Assembly: GCA_003527225.1 (NCBI GenBank)
Contig: DPXQ01000157.1
Coordinates: 1 to 64,000, forward strand
DNA from: Rhizobium sp.
GTDB lineage: Bacteria > Pseudomonadota > Alphaproteobacteria > Rhizobiales > Rhizobiaceae
DNA length: 64,000 nucleotides
Reading direction: 5' to 3'
Part shown: in pieces, positions 27,528-36,517 of the stretch
Position numbering within the stretch: position 1 is the first letter of the stretch
Layout: every line of letters starts with the position of its first letter
Notes under the pieces: model-generated
Databases searched by the model: none
What the model saw: the letters and a program-made list of their open reading frames with translations, nothing else
Told to the model about the DNA's origin: nothing
Made by a program: the position numbers and the translations under genes

Positions 27528-28818
27528 TGTCGTCGTCTCCTAAGCCGTAAAGGCGTTTGCGGAAGCTTTTCTTATCCTGCAGATATGTTGCCGCCAACCG
27601 CGAGACGACAAATTCCCGGAAGCTTTCGCTATAGCGTTCATAAGCATCATAAAAGCCCTGCTTGTCGAATACAAAACGCGACACGAAGTCAGCCGGCACG
27701 AACTGCGCGATCAACCGGTTCGTCAGCCATTGATCCGGATGGTCTGGCCGGGCGCGAATGAGGAGAAACCGACGCTCCGGCGCCACATCCGCGAGGCGTA
27801 TATTCCCGGAGGCAGAAAGCGACCGGATCATCTCCTGGAGGAAGGGATAGGCGCCGTCGCGAGCAATGGCCTCGGCATTCCGGTGTATCCACGTCTGCAG
27901 CCAGACGCTGTCGGCCTTGGACAGGTCCATGGATGGATCCGAGCGATAGACGAGCGACAGAATCGTCATTTCGGCCCTGAGCGAGAAGAGCCCCGATGCC
28001 TCGACCCAGCTTGCGCGCGGCAGCTCTATCCGCCCGGTCTTTGCCAGAAAATCGAAAATCCGGGCGTGGTCCTTGATCGAGATGTAGCTGACCTGCCAGG
28101 GCCGCGAGCGGCGGAAACCGGGCGCCGCCGGATCGCAGATCACGGTCGTCGTCTTTTCATCCACAAAGATGAAAACTCCGCCGAAGTGATTGGCCCAGAA
28201 GGCGTCATGCCTGAAAACCAATTTGTCCGGGACCAGTACGTTCTGGCGGATATCGCCCGTGAGCTTGGCAAGCTCCACCATCCGGTTCAGGAGTTCGTCG
28301 TCACGCCAGGCATCGGGGGCAGTCTGCAGCCGATCGGCAAGCTGGCGCAGCTCGCCCGCCTTGCCGAGCAGGTCTTCTGCCGACAGGACCCGGAACCGAA
28401 CTTCGTTGATCGACAGCAGATCCTCAAGGGTTTCCACCTTCGAGACCGAATCCTCGATCTCGCCGTAGAGCGCATCCTTTATTGTGATGGCGTTGATAGC
28501 ACGCGCATTGGCGCCGAAGAATTCGTGCATCAGTCCGGCGGTATTGGAAAAGCTCGTGTGAACCACCGGCAGATTTTCCTGCTCCGGCGTCAGGATGATG
28601 AAACGGCGGTTCACTCTGTTCGGATCGAGATAGTCACGGTCGCCAAGTTCATCGGCAATCTGGGGCGAGAACCCCGTCATGTCGATATCGAAGCTCGAAA
28701 GCGCCGTCGGTCGCAGCCCGAAACCGGCCAGCGCCTTGTTGTAGCGCTCGATAAGATGCGGTTCGCTGACCGGCAGCAACCGCCCGTAGATGAGCTCGGC
28801 CTCCAGCAGACGGTTCAT
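27520..28818 (-). CDS. DUF6638-like protein of unknown function
   Basis: This 432-residue soluble-looking protein has no recognisable catalytic motif. Its N-terminus (MNRLLEAELIYGRLLPVSEPHL) and RPWQVSYISIKDHARIFDFL region fit what I recall as the rhizobial DUF6638 family; that name is from memory and unverified. ATG 28818 overlaps the stop of the AAA+ gene (ATGA), which decides the start over ATG 28827. It is tightly coupled both upstream and downstream, so it very probably belongs to the same complex or pathway as the ATPase. Confidence 0.75.
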   Translation of the reverse strand: MNRLLEAELIYGRLLPVSEPHLIERYNKALAGFGLRPTALSSFDIDMTGFSPQIADELGDRDYLDPNRVNRRFIILTPEQENLPVVHTSFSNTAGLMHEFFGANARAINAITIKDALYGEIEDSVSKVETLEDLLSINEVRFRVLSAEDLLGKAGELRQLADRLQTAPDAWRDDELLNRMVELAKLTGDIRQNVLVPDKLVFRHDAFWANHFGGVFIFVDEKTTTVICDPAAPGFRRSRPWQVSYISIKDHARIFDFLAKTGRIELPRASWVEASGLFSLRAEMTILSLVYRSDPSMDLSKADSVWLQTWIHRNAEAIARDGAYPFLQEMIRSLSASGNIRLADVAPERRFLLIRARPDHPDQWLTNRLIAQFVPADFVSRFVFDKQGFYDAYERYSESFREFVVSRLAATYLQDKKSFRKRLYGLGDDDNA

Positions 28819-30734
28819 TGCTGCCACCTGCCGTCACGCTTCATCGCCTCGATCTCGGCAAGTGCCCGCTCACGCTGGCGTTCGCGGCGGATGATCTCGG
28901 CGACCGCCGCCTCGTCGGACTTGTCCGCATAGCGGAATTCGCTGTCGGCATAGCGATTGATCTCCTGGAGGATCATCTCCATCGTCACCGGCCCGCGAAG
29001 GTCCTCGATCATCGCCTTCTTTTCATCGTAGCGCTTGTGCATGAATGTCTCCGGCGCTGCGAACCAAACGTCCGGCAAGTCCACATCCATCGCCCGCATC
29101 TTGATCGCGTCTGTGATGTTCTTGATCGCCCGTCCGGTGAAACGCGGTTCGACGAGTTTGATCTCATGCAAATAGGCGCCGATGTCGGCAAGCGTCTCGA
29201 TCCTGCCCTTTTCCTTTTCGAACCGTTCCCAGACCGCAACGAGCCCGTCTTCTTCCGGGCGGTTGTGCTTTTCATAGGAGACGGAAACGGCACGCCTGAT
29301 TTCCTGATTGGCGTAGAGTTCGTGCTGCCCGAGCGGTATCGAGTGGTTCTTGCCGATCAGAAGGGCGAAGATGTCGATATAGTCGGCCTCACTCTGTGGT
29401 CCGTCGATCAGCCATCGCCCCCCTGCCCGCTGACGCAATGCATCATCGACATTCTCCGGATAGTTCGAGAACATTCCGAATGTGCAGTTGCCGCGCACGA
29501 CAGTCGAAGCCCCGGCAAAACTCTCCATCAAGACCGCCGTTACCTCATGCTGGCCGGCCGATGCCCGGTCATCGGAACGCCGGGCGGCGACCTGATCGAC
29601 ATCGTCAATCGTGCCGAAACCGATCGCCCGCGGATTGATGACGTTGTTGACGAATTCCTTGGCGTTCTGTCCCGATTTGCCCTGATAGGAGGAAATCTGG
29701 TCGACGCCGAAATTCTCGTAGTGGAAGGCATAGCCGGCGATCTGGCAGTAGTCGTTCAAGAGCCCGGCAATCATCTGGATGAGGATGGTCTTCCCCGTCC
29801 CCGGCATGCCGTCGCCGATAAAGGTGAAGAGGAAGCCGCCGAGCTCGACGAAAGGGTTCATCTGCCTGTCGAAATCATAGGCCATCAGCATCTTGGCCAG
29901 TTTCATGGCCTGGTATTTGGCGATGTGGTTGCCGATGATCTCCTCGGGCTTCTTGAAGGTCATCACCAGCGGCTTGCGCTTGGCGCCGGGCGCGACATCG
30001 AAACCGTCGAGGGTGAAATCGTCCTGGTCGATGCGAATATGGGTGTTTTCAAAAGTGGCGAGGCCCGCAAACCGGGCCCTCCGGGAGATCAGCCCGTCGA
30101 TCGCCACCCGGGCAAAAGCCCGGGCACGCGCCACCAGCGCCGTATCATCCGGAGCACCCGCCAGCGCCGCATCGAGACCGGCGATCATGCTCTTCAGCGC
30201 GTCCTGCGGGGTGTCGAACAGGAAATCTGGTTCCTTCGTGTCATTGGCGGGCTCGCTTTCGCCGGAAAGCGTGGAGATGAGATAGGCGGCAAAGACGAAA
30301 GCTGCGACATAGGCCGAGGCGGACAGGAGCGCCTTGAAGTGCTCGGCCTCCGCCCCCTGAAGCGGCGCGGAAATATTGCGCGCCTGCAATTGCTCGAGAT
30401 CGCTCTGGCGAGCAAAGACCGCGCTGACTGCCAGAGCCACCTGCAATCCGCGCCGGGCGCGAAAAAGCACACTGTGTTGGAGCGGCGACAGCATGGGGTC
30501 GTCTGGCCGCGCCGACTGGATCGTCTTTGAGAGCTCGACGTCCCTGGTGCGCCGCACCGCTCCGGTCGAAACAGTCGAGACGAAACGCCGCCCTGTGCCG
30601 GCGAGCGGCGCGCCGCCCGGTCCCTCGCCATGATCGAGCACGATCAGGCGCGTGACCAACCCCTGCGCGACGGCAAGATGCCTGGCGATCTCTTCTTCCT
30701 GAATCGTGGTCAGTCCGGCACTCAACCCATTCAT
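28815..30734 (-). CDS. Membrane-associated AAA+ ATPase
   Basis: The 639-residue protein has a C-terminal AAA+ module: Walker A GDGMPGTGKT at residues 307-316, Walker B IGFGTIDDVD at 371-380, a sensor-1-like Asn in FGMFSNYPENVD near 423 and Arg residues in DALRQRAGGR near 435. A hydrophobic stretch at 139-156 could anchor it in the membrane, and the N-terminal 130 residues are unlike known adaptor domains. The second Walker-B acidic residue is Asp rather than Glu. ATG 30734 has GAGGT upstream; a TTG at 30740 overlapping the previous stop is possible. It is the likely engine of the five-gene operon. Confidence 0.85.
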   Translation of the reverse strand: MNGLSAGLTTIQEEEIARHLAVAQGLVTRLIVLDHGEGPGGAPLAGTGRRFVSTVSTGAVRRTRDVELSKTIQSARPDDPMLSPLQHSVLFRARRGLQVALAVSAVFARQSDLEQLQARNISAPLQGAEAEHFKALLSASAYVAAFVFAAYLISTLSGESEPANDTKEPDFLFDTPQDALKSMIAGLDAALAGAPDDTALVARARAFARVAIDGLISRRARFAGLATFENTHIRIDQDDFTLDGFDVAPGAKRKPLVMTFKKPEEIIGNHIAKYQAMKLAKMLMAYDFDRQMNPFVELGGFLFTFIGDGMPGTGKTILIQMIAGLLNDYCQIAGYAFHYENFGVDQISSYQGKSGQNAKEFVNNVINPRAIGFGTIDDVDQVAARRSDDRASAGQHEVTAVLMESFAGASTVVRGNCTFGMFSNYPENVDDALRQRAGGRWLIDGPQSEADYIDIFALLIGKNHSIPLGQHELYANQEIRRAVSVSYEKHNRPEEDGLVAVWERFEKEKGRIETLADIGAYLHEIKLVEPRFTGRAIKNITDAIKMRAMDVDLPDVWFAAPETFMHKRYDEKKAMIEDLRGPVTMEMILQEINRYADSEFRYADKSDEAAVAEIIRRERQRERALAEIEAMKRDGRWQQ

Positions 30735-30736
30735 CG

Positions 30737-31885
30737 TCAAACCTCGCTCACCACCTGGTTGCCGGAAATGACGTGCACCCGGTAATTGCCGAAAATCGCT
30801 GCCGCCTCACCCGAGGCATAGAGCGCCTGATAGGCATCGTGCGGCACCAGTGCGTGCTTCTCGTAGGCGCTCACCCCCATCCGGGCCGCCTCCAGATCGT
30901 TGGTCTCGATATGGAACTCCTGGGTCGCCGGCGTCGAGGAAAAGAAACCCTTCTGCGCCGGCCGCTCCGCCTTGGAAAAGACCTCCTGCATGGTCCACGT
31001 CAGTAGCCAGGCATTGTCCGGCTTGCGGACCCGCGACAGGATTTCGTTGATCCGGGCATTGTTCTCGGTGATGCCCGCCGAATAGAAAGGCCCGAGCACC
31101 ATCCGGCGCAACTGCTTGGGGTGAAGCGTCGGAAAATCCTTGTCCATATTGGTGGCGATGGTTGCCGGCGTCAGCGAATAGGCACCGTTCCTGGCGGCAA
31201 AATCGTCGAACTGCCGAGCAAGCTCCGGATTGAGCAGGCCGCCCACGGGCAGCGGCACATCAACATCGGGGTTGAGTTTGCCGTCGTCGGTCACGAGCAG
31301 CTTGGCAACGTTAGGTGAGGAATCCTCGATCCCTGCGATATAGATCATCGGCAACGTATTGCTGCCGTCGAACGCGCCCCAGGTCACCACATAATAGGGC
31401 CGCTTGGTCTTCTCATTGACCGTGACCCGCACCGTTTCGGGCAGAACATAGGGTGAGAAGATATCGCCCTTGCCGATCTGCTCCAGATAGATCCGCTCGG
31501 CCATCTGTGTCTGAAGGGCTTCCGGAAACGCCTTGTGGCGCAGGATGAAGTCGGCCATCTCTGCACGTAGCGATGCGGCATCCGGGATGGCGGACAGCCT
31601 TTTTTCGGCGCTGCCGCGATCGTTTTCGAGCTCCAGCACGTTCTGGAAAACCGGAAAGCCGCTTTCTGCCCGCGATATGCGGAACTGCTCGACAAAGCCG
31701 ATGCGATTTTCCCAGCAGGCAAAGGAATTCTTCAGCCGCTCGATATAGGGAAGCAATAGCGCGCCGGCGAGACCGCCGCCCGGCAGCGCCAAATCGGGAT
31801 TGCCGAGATAGATCTCAAGCCCGCCAAGCGCGGCCCGGATCGATTTGAAATACTGGGCAACCTGCCCGTCGACCGCATTCAACAT
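30737..31885 (-). CDS. Hypothetical protein in the AAA+ operon
   Basis: The 382-residue protein has no family I recognise, no signal peptide and no transmembrane helix. An N-terminal helical half (to about residue 150) is followed by a beta-rich half with a YYVVTWGAFDGSNTLPMIYIAGIED segment near 170. It is the second gene of the operon, 28 nt after the coiled-coil gene and 2 nt before the ATPase ATG, so it is probably a subunit or substrate adaptor of the same system (inference). Confidence 0.7.
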   Translation of the reverse strand: MLNAVDGQVAQYFKSIRAALGGLEIYLGNPDLALPGGGLAGALLLPYIERLKNSFACWENRIGFVEQFRISRAESGFPVFQNVLELENDRGSAEKRLSAIPDAASLRAEMADFILRHKAFPEALQTQMAERIYLEQIGKGDIFSPYVLPETVRVTVNEKTKRPYYVVTWGAFDGSNTLPMIYIAGIEDSSPNVAKLLVTDDGKLNPDVDVPLPVGGLLNPELARQFDDFAARNGAYSLTPATIATNMDKDFPTLHPKQLRRMVLGPFYSAGITENNARINEILSRVRKPDNAWLLTWTMQEVFSKAERPAQKGFFSSTPATQEFHIETNDLEAARMGVSAYEKHALVPHDAYQALYASGEAAAIFGNYRVHVISGNQVVSEV

Positions 31886-31913
31886 CTCGTCCGTCCATCC
31901 AGCCCGGCGCCGG

Positions 31914-33002
31914 TCACGGCTTCACGTAGTTGGCGGAGTTGTGCTTCTCGAGCACCGCCTGGAAGCGCCGGGCGAAGGCTTCGTCGGCCAGCTTCTTGCG
32001 GCGCTGGATATCCTGCGTCGCCAGCATGTTTTTTTCATGCAGTTCGAGGAGGTCGCCGATATGCCGCTGGGAGGCTGCACCGACGCCAGCCATGGTTTCT
32101 TCCGCGGCGGTGTCCACCTGGCTGCCAAGCGTGTTGATCTTGTGGGCGACATCCTGCTGGGCCGCGGTCTTGAGCGAATCTTCGAGCGCCTTGTAGAGCA
32201 CGATCCGCTGTTCGGTATCGATCGTCAGCTTGTTGATCAGCGTGTTCTGCGCGGCGATCTGGTTGTTGAGCGAATCGACGAAGGTCTGGAACATCGAGGT
32301 ATAGCGTTCGAGCGTCTGGCTTTCAGCCAGCAACTCCTGTTCCTTCGCCTGCATCTGATTGTATTCGGTCGCAAGCTTGGACCGTTCGCCCTCCAGATCC
32401 GTGCGCGCCGACTGGTCGGTGGAGGCTGCGATCTTGTTCTCGAGGTCGAGAAGCATCGGGTTCAACTCCTCGATCCGCTTCTGTGTCGCTTCGAGAGTGG
32501 CGATGGTTCCCTTGCGCCGCTCGATCACCTGGATCAGGCTCGTCTCCGAACTCTTGTACCGCTGGTCGAGGATGGCGCGCTGCTCTTTCAGGATGCCCAC
32601 GATGCTGTCAGACTTGGCGAGCAGGTCCTGGAGATTGCCTGCGAGCGACATGTTGCGCACACGTTCAGTGCGCATGCGCTGGGCCTTCTGCTTTGAAAAT
32701 ATGCCGATGAACTTCTCGTAGCCCGTATAGCTCTTCATGCTTTCGAACTCGGAACCGAAGACATTGGTCGCGTCCTCGAGCCCGATGATAAGATCGGCGA
32801 TGTTCGCCTCCATCACCTTCTGTTGCTTGATGACGTCCTCGATGCGGGCATTCTCTATATCGAAATCGGCATCGCCAATCTTCGTGTCGGCCTTGGCGAA
32901 CTGGTCGAGCAGGACGCCAGAATGCTCCATCTTGCCGCGCACCTCGTTGACAATGTTGCGGGTCTTCTCGATTTCGCTGTCGAAGGACTGAAGCGAGGCC
33001 AT
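31914..33002 (-). CDS. Long coiled-coil protein, first gene of AAA+ operon (weakly TelA-like)
   Basis: The 362-residue protein is almost wholly alpha-helical and charged, with heptad-like coiled coil from about 150 to 290. There is no signal peptide or membrane helix. I recall orthologues annotated as 'cell surface protein', which the lack of a signal contradicts. The C-terminal third (QIAAQNTLINKLTIDTEQR, then KALEDSLKTAAQQDVAHK) loosely resembles TelA-family proteins; this is a weak impression. AAGGAG lies 9 nt before the ATG. It opens the operon. Confidence 0.75.
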   Translation of the reverse strand: MASLQSFDSEIEKTRNIVNEVRGKMEHSGVLLDQFAKADTKIGDADFDIENARIEDVIKQQKVMEANIADLIIGLEDATNVFGSEFESMKSYTGYEKFIGIFSKQKAQRMRTERVRNMSLAGNLQDLLAKSDSIVGILKEQRAILDQRYKSSETSLIQVIERRKGTIATLEATQKRIEELNPMLLDLENKIAASTDQSARTDLEGERSKLATEYNQMQAKEQELLAESQTLERYTSMFQTFVDSLNNQIAAQNTLINKLTIDTEQRIVLYKALEDSLKTAAQQDVAHKINTLGSQVDTAAEETMAGVGAASQRHIGDLLELHEKNMLATQDIQRRKKLADEAFARRFQAVLEKHNSANYVKP

Positions 33003-33170
33003 GCGGGTCGTCTCCTTGGATTGTCGTCAAAGCGCCCGATCGGGGAAGATCGTCGGACCTGTGGCGACCTTATAACAATTCCCCGTTTTGAAAACCGTCC
33101 CGGCCGCCCGCGCTCAAAAATTCCAGAACTGATATGGAGATTCCCAACAACGCAACAAGGTCGTGCAGGA

Positions 33171-33208
33171 CAAAAAGAGGCCCCGGCGAGACGTGTCGAC
33201 AGGGCCCA
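33171..33208 (-). terminator. Rho-independent terminator after cytochrome c gene
   Basis: Minus-strand GGGCCC/GGGGCC-type stem (33202-33207 with 33179-33184) followed by TCTTTTTG, about 30 nt after the cytochrome stop. Loop is long (17 nt), so moderately strong. Confidence 0.55.
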
Positions 33209-33236
33209 ATTGGCATAGAAGTGATTGTCGCGGCGC

Positions 33237-33623
33237 TCACTTGGCGGCGGCCGGATCCTTCAAATAGGCGATGATGTTCTTGATATCGTCTTCCTTCTTC
33301 AGGCCGGCAAAGGTCATGGTCGTACCCTTGACGAGATCCTTGGGTTTGGGAAGGTATTCCTCCAACAGTTCCTCGGTCCAGGTCTTGCCGTCCGCGCCGA
33401 ATTCGGTCATCGCCTTGGAATACTTGAAGCCTTCGAAGGTTGCGACCGGTCGTCCGACAACTCCCATCAGCGAAGGCCCTACCCTGTTCTTGGGTTCGGT
33501 TGCCGTGTGGCAGGCTGCGCATTGCTTGAATACCTTCGCGCCGGCAACAGGATCGCCATCGGCAAGGGCCACGCCGGCGGGCAGAGCGAGCGCCGCAGCC
33601 AGGAACAGATAGTTGATTTTCAT
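33237..33623 (-). CDS. Class I c-type cytochrome (cytochrome c2-like)
   Basis: This 128-residue periplasmic electron carrier has a signal peptide (about residues 1-21, ending GVALA), one haem-binding motif CAACH near residue 37, and a distal Met axial ligand, probably in KGTTMTFAGL. The KRVGPSL-equivalent NRVGPSLMGVVGR is typical of mitochondrial-like cytochrome c2. It would shuttle electrons between bc1 complex and oxidases. ATG 33623 starts the signal peptide directly. Confidence 0.9.
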   Translation of the reverse strand: MKINYLFLAAALALPAGVALADGDPVAGAKVFKQCAACHTATEPKNRVGPSLMGVVGRPVATFEGFKYSKAMTEFGADGKTWTEELLEEYLPKPKDLVKGTTMTFAGLKKEDDIKNIIAYLKDPAAAK

Positions 33624-33734
33624 GAATTCTCTCTCCACTTGATATTAGGTCCCCACACACAGCAGTGACAAACGTCAAAATAGACGTTTTTAAGACAATT
33701 GCCACAGGACGGGTTGACGCGTCTACGAAGGACC

Positions 33735-34316
33735 TCAATTGCAGGCGAATTTCTCGTCCCAATGCCGCCTGCAGAAGGAAACGTATTTCTCGTTGCCGCC
33801 GACGTCGATCTGCGCACCTTCGCGGATAAGATTCCCTGCGCTATCGAACCTGGCGACCATCGTCGCCTTCCTGCCGCAATGGCAGATGGTGCGGATCTCC
33901 CGCAACTCGTCGGCAATGGCGAGAAGCGCCATGGAGCCCGGAAAAAGCTTACCCTGAAAGTCGGTGCGCAAACCATAGGCCATGACCGGAATGGAAAGCC
34001 GGTCGGCAACGCGAGCCAGTTGCCAGACGTGGCTTTCAGTCAGGAATTGCGCTTCATCGATAAAAACGCAAGCGATCGAGCTCTCGGCGGCAAGATCAAA
34101 CACTTCGGCGAACAGATCGCTTTCCGGCTCGAATGTTCGCGCGTCCGACGCAAGCCCGATCCGGGAAGCAACACGCCCTGAGCCGCCGCGATCATCGAAA
34201 GCGGCCGTGAATATGACCGTGCGCATGCCGCGTTCCTGGTAATTGTAGGAGGCCTGCAGAAGCATGGTCGACTTCCCCGCATTCATCGACGCATAATTGA
34301 AATAGAGCTTTGCCAT
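33735..34316 (-). CDS. tdk: Thymidine kinase
   Basis: Thymidine kinase phosphorylates thymidine in the salvage pathway. The 193-residue protein has the P-loop MNAGKSTMLLQ (residues 11-21), the catalytic VFIDEAQFL segment near 86 and a C-terminal lasso/zinc region starting CHCGRKA near 144, with a later Cys in SFCRRHW. Length agrees with type II bacterial TdK. It is a single gene between cytochrome c and choX. Confidence 0.95.
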   Translation of the reverse strand: MAKLYFNYASMNAGKSTMLLQASYNYQERGMRTVIFTAAFDDRGGSGRVASRIGLASDARTFEPESDLFAEVFDLAAESSIACVFIDEAQFLTESHVWQLARVADRLSIPVMAYGLRTDFQGKLFPGSMALLAIADELREIRTICHCGRKATMVARFDSAGNLIREGAQIDVGGNEKYVSFCRRHWDEKFACN

Positions 34317-34545
34317 CTGAGTGCCTCCGATCGTGCCTAGATGAAAAAAACCGGAAGGAATTCATAGCCCGCGGAGATGCAAACCACAGGAAATTCCAGT
34401 TTCGGGAGGCCGGAGCACCCGCGATCCACCTTGGACATCACGTCGCAAAGAGGGAGGGCGAAGCGCCGCAAATGCAACGTGTACGCTTGCTTTTGTGCTG
34501 TATAGAATGTTGACTTGGGAACTTAAAAAACTGGGGAGTACCTCT

Positions 34546-35502
34546 ATGTCCAAAATCAATTTCCAGCGTCTCACCATCGCGATGTCTACAGTGATTATCG
34601 CTCTCGGCACCGCTCCGGCCATGGCTGCGGAGCCCGCAAGCTGCTCCACCGTGCGCTTTTCCGACGTCGGCTGGACCGACATCACCTCGACCACCGCGAC
34701 CGCATCCGTGATCCTCAAGGCGCTCGGCTACGAGCCCACCGTCACGGTTCTCTCTCTGCCGGTCACCTATACCTCGATGAAGAACAAGGACATCGACGTC
34801 TTCCTCGGCAACTGGATGCCGAGCCAGAGCAACGACATCAAGCCCTTCACCGACGACAAGTCGGTCGAAACGGTCCGTGAGAACCTCGAAGGAGCGAAGT
34901 ACACCCTGGCGACGAACGCCAAGGGCGCCGAGCTCGGCATCAAGGACTTCAAGGACATCGCAACCCACAAGGATGCGTTGGAAGGCAAGATCTACGGCAT
35001 CGAGCCGGGCAATGACGGCAACCGGCTGATCATCGACATGGTCGACAAGAACACCTTCGGACTGAAGGGCTTCGAAGTGGTCGAATCCTCCGAGCAGGGC
35101 ATGCTCGCCCAGGTTGCTCGCGCCGAAAAGGACGGCGGCCCGATCGTGTTCCTCGGCTGGGAACCCCATCCGATGAACGCGAATTTCAAACTCACCTATC
35201 TCTCCGGAGGCGATGACGTCTTCGGCCCCAATTTCGGTGGCGCGACGGTTTATACCAATGTCCGGGCCGGCTACACCGAAGAATGCCCGAATGTCGGCGC
35301 GCTTTTGAAAAACCTCAAGTTCTCGCTTGCCATGGAAAACGAGATCATGGGCAAGATCCTCAACGACAGCGAGGATCCGGAAAAGGCAGCGACCGCGTGG
35401 CTGAAGGCCAACGGTGCAGCGGTCGAGCCTTGGCTTGCCGGCGTCACCACCAAGGATGGCGGCGATGGCCTTGCGGCGGTGAAGTCTGCCATCGGCTTCT
35501 GA
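34546..35502 (+). CDS. choX: Choline ABC transporter, periplasmic binding protein
   Basis: ChoX is the high-affinity choline/acetylcholine-binding protein. The 318-residue length equals that of the characterised S. meliloti ChoX. The aromatic-box residues of that structure can be located here: GWTDITS (Trp and Asp), LGNWMPSQ (Trp), YGIEPGNDG (Tyr) and FLGWEPHPM (Trp). A signal peptide ends APAMAAE. ATG 34546 has GGGGAG 8 nt upstream; ATG 34495 would add 17 non-conserved residues. It starts the choXWV operon. Confidence 0.95.
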   Translation: MSKINFQRLTIAMSTVIIALGTAPAMAAEPASCSTVRFSDVGWTDITSTTATASVILKALGYEPTVTVLSLPVTYTSMKNKDIDVFLGNWMPSQSNDIKPFTDDKSVETVRENLEGAKYTLATNAKGAELGIKDFKDIATHKDALEGKIYGIEPGNDGNRLIIDMVDKNTFGLKGFEVVESSEQGMLAQVARAEKDGGPIVFLGWEPHPMNANFKLTYLSGGDDVFGPNFGGATVYTNVRAGYTEECPNVGALLKNLKFSLAMENEIMGKILNDSEDPEKAATAWLKANGAAVEPWLAGVTTKDGGDGLAAVKSAIGF

Positions 35503-35581
35503 GAAAACCAAGAGTTGGCGGGGTGCATCGGCACTCCGCCCTGTTTCCGAGGCTGGTTCACAACGGCGGGGGCCGCTTTAC

Positions 35582-36517
35582 GTGTTTTCCGAGAACTCCT
35601 TCCCGTTCGTCATGCAGGCGATCAGCAGATGGTCCGATGGGTCCCGCCTTTGGCTGGCGAACAATATTCCCTGGCTTTTCGACCCCGATGGCAAGATCGC
35701 GCTCGGCAGGCAGTCGAAGGCGCTCGTCGCCTGGCTGACGACGAATGGCGAGTGGTTTTTCGACCGGCTCGCCTTCACCATCTCCCAGATCATCAAGGCG
35801 ATGCTGTTCGTCTTGCAGGCCCCGCCCCCGCTCGTCGTCATTCTCGCCATCACCGCGATTGCCTATCTGCTGCGCCGCTCCGTGGCGATCGCGGTCTTCA
35901 CCGCTGCCGGCCTGCTGCTGATCGTCAACCAGGGCTACTTTAAGGAGACGACGGAGACGCTGGCGCTGGTACTCGCCTCGACTGCCGTCAGCATGCTGTT
36001 CGGCGTTCCGCTCGGCATCGCCGCCGCCCGCCGCCCCTGGGCCTATTCCGCCATGCGGCCAGTGCTCGACCTGATGCAGACCATCCCGACCTTCGTATAC
36101 CTCATCCCTGCCCTGATCCTGTTCGGCCTCGGGATGGTTCCAGGGCTGATCGCCACCGTCATCTTCGCCATTCCGGCGCCCATCCGCCTGACGCGCCTCG
36201 GCATCATCTCGACACCTCCCGCGCTGGTAGAGGCAGCGGTCGCCTTCGGCGCGACGCCGATCCAGGTGTTGCGCAAGGTCGAACTGCCTTTCGCCATGCC
36301 ACAGATCATGGCGGGCCTGACTCAGACCATCATGCTGTCGCTGTCCATGGTCGTCATCGCGGCCCTGGTCGGTGCCAGCGGCCTCGGCGTGCCTGTCGTG
36401 CGGGCGCTCAACACCGTGAACATAGCAAAAGGCTTCGAAGCCGGCCTTTGCATCGTCATCCTCGCGATTATCCTGGACCGGATGTTCCGAACCTCGGACG
36501 CGGGAGACGACGCATGA
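35582..36517 (+). CDS. choW: Choline ABC transporter, permease
   Basis: This 311-residue permease of the ProW/OpuAB type has about seven membrane helices and the binding-protein-dependent transport (EAA-like) loop AAVAFGATPIQVLRKVELPFAMPQI near 222. It forms the transmembrane channel with ChoV. The start is a GTG at 35582 (79 nt after choX) with only a weak purine-rich site; ATG 35612 is an alternative. It overlaps choV by 4 nt. Confidence 0.93.
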   Translation: MFSENSFPFVMQAISRWSDGSRLWLANNIPWLFDPDGKIALGRQSKALVAWLTTNGEWFFDRLAFTISQIIKAMLFVLQAPPPLVVILAITAIAYLLRRSVAIAVFTAAGLLLIVNQGYFKETTETLALVLASTAVSMLFGVPLGIAAARRPWAYSAMRPVLDLMQTIPTFVYLIPALILFGLGMVPGLIATVIFAIPAPIRLTRLGIISTPPALVEAAVAFGATPIQVLRKVELPFAMPQIMAGLTQTIMLSLSMVVIAALVGASGLGVPVVRALNTVNIAKGFEAGLCIVILAIILDRMFRTSDAGDDA

